Below, in pieces: positions 52,041 to 59,342 of a stretch of DNA of 64,000 nucleotides (the stretch's first letter is position 1; each line of letters begins with the position of its first letter). The notes beneath the pieces are model-generated. The model saw only the letters and a program-made list of their open reading frames with translations. It was not told the origin of the DNA and ran no database searches. Position numbers and translations under genes: made by a program. This DNA comes from QHVT01 sp036399015 (GTDB lineage Bacteria; Acidobacteriota; Thermoanaerobaculia; Gp7-AA8), in assembly GCA_036399015.1 (NCBI GenBank), contig DASWNW010000008.1, positions 1 through 64,000 on the forward strand, given 5' to 3'.

Positions 52041-53111
52041 ATGAACGAACGAATTCTCATCCTCGGTGGCGGCTACGGGGGTGCCCTGGCCGCCGCCCGC
52101 ATCGCGAAGCGGGGGGTTCCGGTGACGCTGGTGGACGCGAACTTGGCGATGGTCGAGCGCATCCGGATGCACCAGGTGGCGGCGGGCGATGAAATCGCGC
52201 CGCTTCCCTACGCGCGGCTCTTCCGTGACCTGCCGGTGGAGGTCGTGCAGGCGCGCGTCACCGGCATCGACCGCGAGCGGAAGCTGGTGCGCACCACGGC
52301 CGGCGAGCTCGCGTACGGCAAGCTGGTGTACGCCCTCGGCAGCGTGAGCGACACGCCCGAGCATGCGGTCAGCGTCGCCAACCCGCTCGCCGTGCGCGCC
52401 CGCCTGCGCGACGCGAAGCACGTGGTGGTCGTCGGCGGCGGGCTCACCGGGATCGAGCTGACCGCGGAGCTCGCGGAGCGCCATCCGCACCTCGACGTCA
52501 CGCTCGTCCACGGCGGCACCCTCGGCGCGGACATGTCGGCGCGCGCCCGGCGCCATCTCCTGCAGTGGATGGACGATCACGGCGTGACGCTGATGGAGCA
52601 GACGCGCGTCGCTTCGGTCGAGCCGGACGGCCTCACGTTCGCGGACGGCCGCCACCTCTTCGCCGGCGTCGTCGTCTGGTGCGGAGCGTTCCGCCTGTCG
52701 CCGATCGCGCGCGAGGCGGGGCTCGAGGTGAACGAGCGGGGGCAGGTGGTGGTCGACGAGCAGCTCCGCTCCTCCGACCCCTCCATCTACGCCGTCGGCG
52801 ACGCGGCCGCTTGCGGCCCTCTGCGCATGGGCTGCGCCGTGGCCATGCCGATGGGTGCGTACGTGGCCGACCTGCTCACCGGCGCCACGGCGGAGCCGTT
52901 CGACTTCGGGTTCCTCATCCGCTGCATCTCGCTGGGGAGGCACGACGGGATCATCCAGTTCGTCGAGCCGGACGACACGCCGCGCGACTACGCGCTCACC
53001 GGCCGGCCGGCGGCATGGGTGAAGGAACTGGTCTGCCGCTTCACGGTGCTGTCGGTGAAGCTCGAGTCGCGCGGCGTCCACTATCGCTGGCCGAAGGCGG
53101 AGGCGGCGTAA
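52041..53111 (+). CDS. NADH dehydrogenase-like FAD/NAD(P)-binding oxidoreductase
   Basis: A 356-residue two-dinucleotide-binding flavoprotein of the NDH-2/AIF type. The FAD site is ILGGGYGGALAAARIA and the NAD(P)H site VVVVGGGLTGIELTAELA; VYAVGDAAA is the third FAD contact. No redox-active Cys pair is seen. ECF41 sigma factor genes are typically linked to an oxidoreductase, a carboxymuconolactone decarboxylase or an epimerase, and this gene fits the first type. It follows a putative ECF41 promoter and precedes the sigma gene. Confidence 0.9.
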   Translation: MNERILILGGGYGGALAAARIAKRGVPVTLVDANLAMVERIRMHQVAAGDEIAPLPYARLFRDLPVEVVQARVTGIDRERKLVRTTAGELAYGKLVYALGSVSDTPEHAVSVANPLAVRARLRDAKHVVVVGGGLTGIELTAELAERHPHLDVTLVHGGTLGADMSARARRHLLQWMDDHGVTLMEQTRVASVEPDGLTFADGRHLFAGVVVWCGAFRLSPIAREAGLEVNERGQVVVDEQLRSSDPSIYAVGDAAACGPLRMGCAVAMPMGAYVADLLTGATAEPFDFGFLIRCISLGRHDGIIQFVEPDDTPRDYALTGRPAAWVKELVCRFTVLSVKLESRGVHYRWPKAEAA

Positions 53112-53113
53112 TC

Positions 53114-53341
53114 GTGGACCTCCGCGGCGATTTCGTGGAGGTTGGCGGCGAAATCGCCGCCCGTGACGAGAAAATCGTCACCCCCGGCGGCAATTTCGTG
53201 GTGCCGGTGGACGAAATTACAAGCGGAGACCAGAAAATCGTCGTCCGTGGTGACGAGATCGCGGTCGCGGACGACGAAATTACTGTCAGCGGCGACAAAA
53301 TTACAGTCACCGGCCACGAAATCGTCATACGGGACGAGTAA
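53114..53341 (+). CDS. Heptapeptide-repeat ORF in frame with the sigma factor gene
   Basis: A 75-codon frame from a GTG two bases after the flavoprotein stop. From 53126 it consists of ten 7-residue units with the pattern x-[DEKN]-[IF]-[VTA]-x-x-[GD], for example DEIAVAD, DEITVSG, DKITVTG and HEIVIRD. The eleventh unit has TAA (53339-53341) where AAA is expected, so the frame stops. The same frame then continues into the sigma gene, whose first residues (SDQKIVAHD) contain another unit. It may be a separate peptide, or an N-terminal extension of the sigma factor broken by one nonsense change. The strong alternation of residues suggests beta structure. Confidence 0.45.
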   Translation: MDLRGDFVEVGGEIAARDEKIVTPGGNFVVPVDEITSGDQKIVVRGDEIAVADDEITVSGDKITVTGHEIVIRDE

Positions 53342-53377
53342 ATCCTCATGTCTGACCAGAAAATCGTCGCCCACGAC
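53126..53377 (+). repeat. 21-nt coding repeat array (about 12 units)
   Basis: Tandem 21-nt units, around GACGAAATTACAGTC and GACGAGAAAATCGTC, encode heptads. The array crosses the stop codon at 53339-53341 and the sigma factor ATG at 53348, and the phase is kept exactly at 21 nt throughout. Unit 11 holds both the TAA and the ATG. Units differ by many synonymous or conservative changes, which suggests an old array rather than a recent expansion. Confidence 0.82.
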
Positions 53378-54265
53378 GCCGAATTCGAGGCCTACCGCGG
53401 CCTTCTCTTCTCCATCGCCTACCGGATGACCGGCAGCGCCGCGGATGCGGAGGACCTGGTCCAGGACGCGTACATCCGCTACGCCTCCGCGGACACGGAC
53501 GTCGTCCGGGACGTGAAGGCGTTCCTCGTCACGATTCTCACTCGCCTCGCGCTCGACAAGCTGAAGTCGGCGCAGCACCAGCGGGAGGAGTACATCGGCC
53601 CCTGGCTGCCGGAGCCGGTGCTGACCGGCATCGACGGCGATCCCTACGCCCGTGCCACGCGCGACGAGCGGATCGAGCTCGCCCTCCTGCGCACGCTGGA
53701 GCGCCTCGCGCCGCAGGAGCGGGCGGTGTTTCTCCTCCACGAGGTGCTCGACCACGACCACAACGAGATCGGCGAGCTGCTCGAGATCACGCCCGCCTCG
53801 TCGCGGCAGATCCTGCACCGCGCGAAGGAGCGGGTGGCGGCCGAGAAGCGGCGCTTCGTCCCGTCGCCGAAGGAGCAGCGGCGGATCGTCGAGAAGTTCA
53901 TGGCCGCGCTCGAGGCGGGGAACGTCGACGCGCTGCGCGACGTGCTGGCGCAGGACGTCGTCTCCATCGGCGACGGCGGCGGCAAGGCCTTCGCGGCGAA
54001 ACACCCGATCGCCGGCTTCGACGCCGTCGCGCGCCTCTGGCTCGGCCTCGCGGCCAAGTACACGGAGGGGCTGGAGATCACGCTCGCGGAGGCGAACGGC
54101 GCCCCCGCGATCGTCGGCCGCCGCGGCGGGAACGTCGAGAACATCCTCACCTTCACCTTCGACGGCGACCGCATCGCCGAGCTGGTGAGCGTCGTCAACC
54201 CGGAGAAGCTGCAGTTTGCGGCGCGTCAACTTCGATCAGCCGCGCCCCATCCTCCCGCACCGTGA
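53348..54265 (+). CDS. ECF41-family RNA polymerase sigma factor with SnoaL-like C-terminus
   Basis: A 305-residue extracytoplasmic function sigma factor. Region 2 covers about 10-80 (LLFSIAYRMTGSAADAEDLVQDAYIRY) and region 4 about 105-165. The linker has WLPEP, and the fused SnoaL_2-type C-terminal domain has DGGGK; both are hallmarks of the ECF41 group, where the C-terminal part regulates activity in place of an anti-sigma factor. The 3' end overlaps tsaE by 71 nt. An upstream promoter matches the ECF41 consensus. The first residues carry one unit of a heptapeptide array. Confidence 0.93.
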   Translation: MSDQKIVAHDAEFEAYRGLLFSIAYRMTGSAADAEDLVQDAYIRYASADTDVVRDVKAFLVTILTRLALDKLKSAQHQREEYIGPWLPEPVLTGIDGDPYARATRDERIELALLRTLERLAPQERAVFLLHEVLDHDHNEIGELLEITPASSRQILHRAKERVAAEKRRFVPSPKEQRRIVEKFMAALEAGNVDALRDVLAQDVVSIGDGGGKAFAAKHPIAGFDAVARLWLGLAAKYTEGLEITLAEANGAPAIVGRRGGNVENILTFTFDGDRIAELVSVVNPEKLQFAARQLRSAAPHPPAP

Positions 54266-54644
54266 TCCGCACGTCGACGTGCGACTCCTCGAACTCCCGG
54301 AACGCCTCCTTCGGCCACTCGATCAGCTTCACGCCGGGGCCGGAGAGGAGCTCCGGAATCCCGATCTCCAGCCACTCGCGCCGGTTCTCGGAGAGCCGGT
54401 ATCCGTCGATGTGAATGATGGCCGGCAGCCCGCGCCGCGGATATTCGTGCACGATCGCAAACGACGGCGACGCCACATCCTCCGCCCGCGCCCCCAACTC
54501 CGCCGCCATCGCCCGCGCCAGAAACGTCTTCCCCGCACCGAGATCGCCCACGAGGTGCACGACGGCATCCGGCGAAAGCGTACGCGCGATCTCCCGCCCC
54601 GCGCGCTCGGTCTCCTCCTCGGAGTGGCAGATGAAGGTCGTCAT
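54195..54644 (-). CDS. tsaE: tRNA threonylcarbamoyladenosine ATPase TsaE
   Basis: A 149-residue ATPase of the TsaB-TsaD-TsaE complex, which makes t6A37 in ANN-decoding tRNAs. The P-loop is GDLGAGKTF, and HIDGYRL with the WLEIGIPELL segment is typical. TAGAAT (54653-54658) lies 8 nt before the ATG with no ribosome site. The 71-nt overlap with the sigma gene is the largest convergent overlap in the window. Confidence 0.94.
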   Translation of the reverse strand: MTTFICHSEEETERAGREIARTLSPDAVVHLVGDLGAGKTFLARAMAAELGARAEDVASPSFAIVHEYPRRGLPAIIHIDGYRLSENRREWLEIGIPELLSGPGVKLIEWPKEAFREFEESHVDVRITVREDGARLIEVDAPQTAASPG

Positions 54645-54757
54645 GCGCGAGCATTCTACGGCGCGAGAATTGCGTCACCACCGACGCTGTTTGTGTCGCC
54701 AGGTGTTGTTGACCCCGGCAGACCGCGAGCGTAGACTTTCTGCCATCCCTACTGACG

Positions 54758-55342
54758 ATGAGCGAGCTTGAATCGGTCGCAGCACGACAGAAGAAAGCGG
54801 AACCAGCCGCAAAGAAACGGAACCGGCGCGTCAAAGCCGCGGGTGCCGTCGCCAGCGGAGTCATGGTGGCGGCCGTTCTGGCCAAGCGGGTGCAGAAGGG
54901 GACACGACAGATCGTCGTGCCGAAAAGCGTAGGTCTCGAGCCGTCGCGCGCGACGATCACGAGCGGCGTCAAACGCCGCAAACTCGATGTCATTCTCGGG
55001 AGTGGCCTGAGCCCGCAGGACGCGGCAAAGCTCCTGGCAAGCAGCGCCACCGCGGTGACACGCCTGGTCCGGCACCGCGCTCTGTACGGCATTCAGACGC
55101 AGCAGGGATGGGTCCTGCCGAACTTTCAGTTTCGCGGCGCAAGGCCGGTTCGCAACCTGGCTCCGGTCCTCCAATCGCTCAGCCCGGGCTTGCACCCCGT
55201 CGAGGTCGTGAATTGGTTCACGAAGCGTCACTCCGACCTCGTGCTGGGTGACTCCGCCGTCTCGCCGGTCGAGTGGCTCGAAGCCGGAGGCGACACGGCC
55301 AAGCTCGCCCAGCTCGCGGAGGAGCTCGGGAGCGGTCTCTGA
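54758..55342 (+). CDS. Antitoxin of a RES-type toxin pair (Xre/MbcA/ParS-like)
   Basis: A 194-residue protein. The N-terminus is Lys/Arg-rich (KKAEPAAKKRNRRVKA) with a short hydrophobic segment. The central part (ILGSGLSPQDAAKLLASSATAVTRLVRHRAL) resembles a helix-turn-helix. The C-terminal region SLSPGLHPVEVVNWFTKRHSDLVLGDSAVSPVEWLEAGGD fits the toxin-binding domain of MbcA/ParS/Xre antitoxins. The toxin gene follows with no gap. It should bind the RES protein and repress the operon. Confidence 0.83.
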   Translation: MSELESVAARQKKAEPAAKKRNRRVKAAGAVASGVMVAAVLAKRVQKGTRQIVVPKSVGLEPSRATITSGVKRRKLDVILGSGLSPQDAAKLLASSATAVTRLVRHRALYGIQTQQGWVLPNFQFRGARPVRNLAPVLQSLSPGLHPVEVVNWFTKRHSDLVLGDSAVSPVEWLEAGGDTAKLAQLAEELGSGL

Positions 55343-55978
55343 TTGGAGCGGCTGCCCGACCCTCCTTCCGCCGCCGAGATTCTGCTGAAACCGCCGCCCG
55401 ACAGGCGCGTACTGCCCGTCGGAACGCTGCTGTGGCGCGTCTTCCTCGAGGGTGGTCCGCATCCGGTGCGCTGGAACGAGTTCAGGAGCTTTGGCCCGAC
55501 CGCGTCGCGCTTCGACCACCACCCCGTCGATCCGCCGCCGCGCGTCCATCCGGGGCACGGCATCATGTATGCCGCCGATCTCTACAGCGCCGCCTGCGCG
55601 GAGTTCTTTCAAGCAGGGGGCGCGATCAACCGCATCTACAACAAACCATGGCTGGTGCAGTTCGCGTTGGCTGAAACGCTGACGATGATCGATCTCACCG
55701 GCGGTTGGATGATCAGGGCGGGTGGCAACGCGGCGATTGCCAGTGGCGACCGCGAACAGGCTCGTAAGTGGTCGCGCGTGTTTCACGAGGCCTGGCCCGA
55801 CATCGACGGGATCTGCTACCGCTCGTCGCTCAATCCGCAGTGGCTCGCATTCGCGTTGTATGAGCGTGCCGCGCGCGCGATTCCGCCAACACCGCTTCTG
55901 CACGCGCCGCTGACCGACTCGCGCCTGGCACCCCTCATCGCGAACGCGGTGGCGGAAACAGGCTACGAGCTCGTCTGA
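55343..55978 (+). CDS. RES-domain toxin
   Basis: A 211-residue RES toxin. RES proteins are ADP-ribosyltransferase-like enzymes; known ones break down NAD+. Active-site residues can be assigned: Arg32 (LLWRVF), Arg56 (SRFD), Tyr76 (GIMYAAD) and Glu87 (CAEFF). The family signature HPVRWNEFRSFGPTASRFD is complete. The TTG start is the codon right after the antitoxin TGA. NAD repair and NAD synthesis genes lie within 7 kb, probably by coincidence. Confidence 0.9.
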   Translation: MERLPDPPSAAEILLKPPPDRRVLPVGTLLWRVFLEGGPHPVRWNEFRSFGPTASRFDHHPVDPPPRVHPGHGIMYAADLYSAACAEFFQAGGAINRIYNKPWLVQFALAETLTMIDLTGGWMIRAGGNAAIASGDREQARKWSRVFHEAWPDIDGICYRSSLNPQWLAFALYERAARAIPPTPLLHAPLTDSRLAPLIANAVAETGYELV

Positions 55979-55988
55979 AACGTGGTCA

Positions 55989-57497
55989 TCATGCTCCCCG
56001 CACCTGCTGGATCGCCGCCGGGATCTTCTCCGCCACGTCCATGGCCGTGAGGCCGGTGTCGCCCATGGCGTCGCGGAGGAGGTCGCCGGCGAGGCCGTGG
56101 AGGTAGACGGCGGCGCAGGCGGCGTCGAGGGGGTCGGTGTCGCGTGCGAGAAACGCGGCGATGAGGCCGGAGAGGACGTCGCCCATGCCGCCGGCGGCCA
56201 TGCCGGGGTTGCCGGTGGGGTTGACGTAGACGTGGCCGTCGGGCTCCGCGACCAGGGTCTGGTAGCCCTTCAGCACCACCACGCACCTCGTCACCCGCGC
56301 TGCCTCGCGCGCGGCGCGGATCCGGTCGGCGTTGATGCCGGCGGCGTCGGTGCCGAGGAGGCGCGCGAGCTCGCCGGGGTGGGGGGTGATGATGCGCGGG
56401 AGACCGCGCGGATTGAGATCCGACGGGCGGCCGGCGTAGGCGTTGAGCGCGGAGGCGTCGACGATCATCGGCAGTTCGACCGCGTCGACGATCGCGCGCG
56501 TTCTCGCGTACGCCTCCTCGTCGTCCGCCAGGCCGGGCCCGACGACGGCGGCCGACTTGTTGGCGAGGAAGGCCGCGAGATCGCCGCCCGACCAGGTCAT
56601 CGACTCGATCGAGCCGGCGTGGACGAGCTTCGCCGTCTCCGGATCGGTCATCACGGAGACCAGCCCCGCGCCGCCGCGGATCGCGCCGCGTGCGGCCAGG
56701 ACCGCCGCGCCGCTCCGTCCCGGCGAGCCGGCGACGATGGCCACGTGGCCGTACGTTCCCTTGTGCGTCGGCGCGAGGCGCGGCGAGACGAACGGCTGAA
56801 TGTCGCGCGGCGTGATCACCGCCAGCGTCACCGCCTCGTCGTCGACCGCGATCTCCGGAATGGAGATGTCGGCCACGATCACCTCGCCGCAGTAGAGCGC
56901 CGCCGGCTCGAAGATGTGGCAGACCTTCGGTGCCGCGAACGCCACCGTCACCTCGGCCTGGATGCAGGGCTCGAATACCTCGTGCGACGATGCGTTCGCG
57001 CCGCTCGGCAGGTCGGCCGCCACCACCGGGATGCGCAGCTCCGCGATGTCGCGAATGACGTCGGCGTAGATGCCCGCGGGCGGGCGATTGAGCCCCGTCC
57101 CGAAGAGCGCGTCGACCAGCAGGTCGGCGTCGGCGATGTGCGCCAGCGCCTCGTCCACCTCCTCGGCGTGCTCGAGGTGGTAGATCGGGATGCCGAGCCG
57201 CTCGCAGATGACGAGGTTCGTCTCGGCGTCCCCCTTCACCGCGTCGCGCCGCCCCACGAGCACGATCGCCGGGACGACGCCGCGGTTCTCGAGATGCCGC
57301 GCGATGGCGAAGCCGTCGCCGCCGTTCTGGCCGGTGCCGCAGACGATGCCGATGCGGTCGGCCTGCGGGTAGTGATCGAAGATCGCGTCGACCACGGCGA
57401 TGGCCGCGTTCTCCATCAGCACGATCGACGGCACGCCGAAGCGCTCCGTGGCCCGGCGGTCGATGTTGCGCATCTGCTCCCCGTTCACGATCTTCAT
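55989..57497 (-). CDS. nnrDE: Bifunctional NAD(P)H-hydrate epimerase / ADP-dependent dehydratase
   Basis: A 502-residue fusion that repairs hydrated NAD(P)H. The N-terminal NnrE epimerase (about 1-215) has CGTGQNGGDGFAIARHL. The C-terminal NnrD dehydratase (about 230-500) has THKGTYGHVAIVAGSPG, ITPHPGELARLL and NPGMAAGGMGDVLSG. The ATG at 57497 overlaps the stop of the upstream transferase gene (ATGA). The longer frame to 58280 is the shadow of that gene. Confidence 0.95.
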   Translation of the reverse strand: MKIVNGEQMRNIDRRATERFGVPSIVLMENAAIAVVDAIFDHYPQADRIGIVCGTGQNGGDGFAIARHLENRGVVPAIVLVGRRDAVKGDAETNLVICERLGIPIYHLEHAEEVDEALAHIADADLLVDALFGTGLNRPPAGIYADVIRDIAELRIPVVAADLPSGANASSHEVFEPCIQAEVTVAFAAPKVCHIFEPAALYCGEVIVADISIPEIAVDDEAVTLAVITPRDIQPFVSPRLAPTHKGTYGHVAIVAGSPGRSGAAVLAARGAIRGGAGLVSVMTDPETAKLVHAGSIESMTWSGGDLAAFLANKSAAVVGPGLADDEEAYARTRAIVDAVELPMIVDASALNAYAGRPSDLNPRGLPRIITPHPGELARLLGTDAAGINADRIRAAREAARVTRCVVVLKGYQTLVAEPDGHVYVNPTGNPGMAAGGMGDVLSGLIAAFLARDTDPLDAACAAVYLHGLAGDLLRDAMGDTGLTAMDVAEKIPAAIQQVRGA

Positions 57498-58174
57498 GGC
57501 TGCCACTCCCTCAGGACGCGCGCCAGCTCCCCGCTCTGTCCGTCCGCAACATACCGCTCCAGGTCGGCCGGCACGTCGATGTCGTAGCGCTGCGGCAGCA
57601 GCGCCACGGTGCGCTCCAGCGCGGCGATCTTGCTCAGCGTCGTGGCGAGCACGGTCGGCGTGCCCCAGTCGACGCCGAGGAACACCTCCGGGTCGAACGC
57701 CAGCGCGCGGCAGCCGATGAGGTAGTAGCCGCCGTCGGCCGCGGGGCCGAGGACGTACTCGCACGAGTCGAGCAGCGCGAAGGCGTGGTCGATGAGCTCC
57801 CGGTCGAGCGTCGGGTCGTCGACGCCGATGACGACGATCTTCTGCGTGCGGTGGAAGAAGAAGCGCTCCGACAGCGCCATCGCCAACCGGTCGCCGAGGT
57901 TCTCGCCGGTCTGCATCGCGGTGCCGTGGTGGGCGAAGGCGCGGCGCAGTGCGGCGCCGTTCGCGGCCGGCGTCGGCGCCCAGAGGAACTCGATCTCCGT
58001 CTCCGGCGTCGACTCGCCGATGTTCGCGATGAGGTCGCGGAGCATCGCCTCGTAGATCGCCAGCGCGCGCTCGTCGCCGACGCCTGTGGCGAGGCGCGTC
58101 TTCACCTTTCCCAGCTCCGGCAGCCGCGCGAAGACGAGCAGGCGCTGGGGCGGGGGAGGGACCGTCGCAAACAC
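57494..58174 (-). CDS. TIGR04282/DUF2064 family nucleotidyl- or glycosyltransferase
   Basis: A 226-residue GT-A-like protein of the TIGR04282 family, named in arsenosugar synthesis but more widely found. Motifs: LLVFARLPELGKVKTRLA, VVIGVDDPTLDRELI and VLGPAADGGYYLIGC. The GTG at 58174 is the best start: TATACT (58182-58187) ends 7 nt before it. It is translationally coupled to nnrDE downstream. The substrate is unknown; no arsenic gene is near. Confidence 0.88.
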   Translation of the reverse strand: MFATVPPPPQRLLVFARLPELGKVKTRLATGVGDERALAIYEAMLRDLIANIGESTPETEIEFLWAPTPAANGAALRRAFAHHGTAMQTGENLGDRLAMALSERFFFHRTQKIVVIGVDDPTLDRELIDHAFALLDSCEYVLGPAADGGYYLIGCRALAFDPEVFLGVDWGTPTVLATTLSKIAALERTVALLPQRYDIDVPADLERYVADGQSGELARVLREWQP

Positions 58175-58181
58175 GCGCGTG

Positions 58182-58189
58182 AGTATAGT
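58182..58189. promoter_or_regulatory. Overlapping divergent leaderless -10 elements
   Basis: The eight bases AGTATAGT hold TATACT on the minus strand (58182-58187) and TATAGT on the plus strand (58184-58189). The GTG of the TIGR04282 gene is 7 nt away on one side and the ATG of the SAM hydrolase-like gene 8 nt away on the other. The whole intergenic region is 23 nt, too short for any leader or ribosome site in either direction. Confidence 0.65.
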
Positions 58190-58197
58190 TGCGGCAA

Positions 58198-58956
58198 ATG
58201 CGCTCGATCGCCCTCCTGACCGACTTCGGCACGCGCGACCCGTACGTCGCCGCGATGAAGGGCGTCCTGGCGTCGCGCACCGCCGTCCCGCTGCACGACC
58301 TGACGCACGACGTCGCCCCCTACGACGTCCTCGGCGCGGCCTGGTTCCTCGGCACCGTGGTGCGTTACTGGCCGGCGGGGACGATCTTCGTCTGCATCGT
58401 CGATCCCGGCGTCGGCACGACGCGGCGGATCGTGGCGGTGGAGGGGGAGGGACGGGTGTTTCTTGCGCCGGACAATGGGCTTTTGACGTTCGTGCACGAC
58501 GCCGCACGCGCGTTCTCCGTCGAAAACGACGCGCTCTTTCTCCCCGGCGGCAGCAACACCTTCCATGGGCGCGACCGGTTTGCGCCGGTGGCGGCGGCGC
58601 TTGCGAACGGGCTGGCGCTGGAGGAGGTGGGTCCGCCCCTCGACGACCTCACCCTGCTCTCCTACACGCCGCCCTCGTACGAGGAGACGGCCGTGCGCGG
58701 GACGGTGGTCGCGGTCGATCGCTTCGGCAACGTCATCACCGACGTCGACGCGGCGCGCATTCCGTTCGCGCCGTTCGCGCTCACCGTCAACGACATCCAC
58801 CTCGACCGCGTCGAGCAGAACTACGGCGACGCCGCGCCGGGGCCGTTCCTCATCACCGGCTCGACCGGCTGCATCGAGATCTCGATCGCCAACGCCAGCG
58901 CGGCGGAGCGGCTGCATCTGCGGCGCCTGCAGCGCGTCGCTATAATCCCGGCCTAG
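58198..58956 (+). CDS. SAM hydroxide adenosyltransferase-like protein (DUF62)
   Basis: A 252-residue member of the fluorinase/chlorinase fold family; most members are SAM hydrolases making adenosine and methionine. Motifs: LLTDFGTRDPYVAAMKG, VCIVDPGVGTTRR, LAPDNGLLTF, VDRFGNVITD, and the C-terminal GSTGCIEISIANASAA. No halogenase-specific insert is seen. The ATG at 58198 is 8 nt from the -10 box; an in-frame TTG at 58189 would lie within it. Confidence 0.92.
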   Translation: MRSIALLTDFGTRDPYVAAMKGVLASRTAVPLHDLTHDVAPYDVLGAAWFLGTVVRYWPAGTIFVCIVDPGVGTTRRIVAVEGEGRVFLAPDNGLLTFVHDAARAFSVENDALFLPGGSNTFHGRDRFAPVAAALANGLALEEVGPPLDDLTLLSYTPPSYEETAVRGTVVAVDRFGNVITDVDAARIPFAPFALTVNDIHLDRVEQNYGDAAPGPFLITGSTGCIEISIANASAAERLHLRRLQRVAIIPA

Positions 58957-58959
58957 CCC

Positions 58960-59334
58960 ATGGCCTCCGGGAAAGACCGCCGCCGCTCCGAGCGATATCC
59001 GACCGCGTCGATTCCGGTGCAACTCTCCGACGTCAACGGCGAGTTGATCGACCTGAGCCTGACCGGCGCCGCCGTCATCCACCGCTCGCCCGTCAAGGCC
59101 GGCGCCGCGGCCACGCTGATCTTCCCCAGCTACGGCGGCATCTACATCCCGTGCGAGGTGCTGCGCTCGATCGTGCAGGTGCGCCGCGGCGAGAACGGCC
59201 CCGAGTACGTCTTCCGCTCTGCGATCGTCTTCAACGCGCTGCAGCCCGACCAGGAGCAGCCGCTGCGGGAGTTCCTCACCATCCAGATCCAGCGTCTCGA
59301 CGAGGCGCGGCGTGTCGCGGCAGGGGCGAGCTGA
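58960..59334 (+). CDS. PilZ domain c-di-GMP-binding protein
   Basis: A 124-residue single-domain PilZ protein. The binding arginines are in RRRSERYP near residue 8, and the second motif DLSLTGAAV (about 42-50) follows the usual D/NxSxxG pattern. It begins 3 nt after the SAM hydrolase-like stop; a perfect TATAAT occurs at 58941-58946, 13 nt before its ATG and inside the preceding gene. It is the only obvious c-di-GMP receiver in the window. Confidence 0.9.
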   Translation: MASGKDRRRSERYPTASIPVQLSDVNGELIDLSLTGAAVIHRSPVKAGAAATLIFPSYGGIYIPCEVLRSIVQVRRGENGPEYVFRSAIVFNALQPDQEQPLREFLTIQIQRLDEARRVAAGAS

Positions 59335-59342
59335 CCCGCCGC

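Noticed and set aside
57498..58280. N-terminal extension of the NnrD/NnrE protein.
   Set aside because: It is the out-of-frame shadow of the TIGR04282 gene; the epimerase domain begins at MKIVNGEQM (57497).
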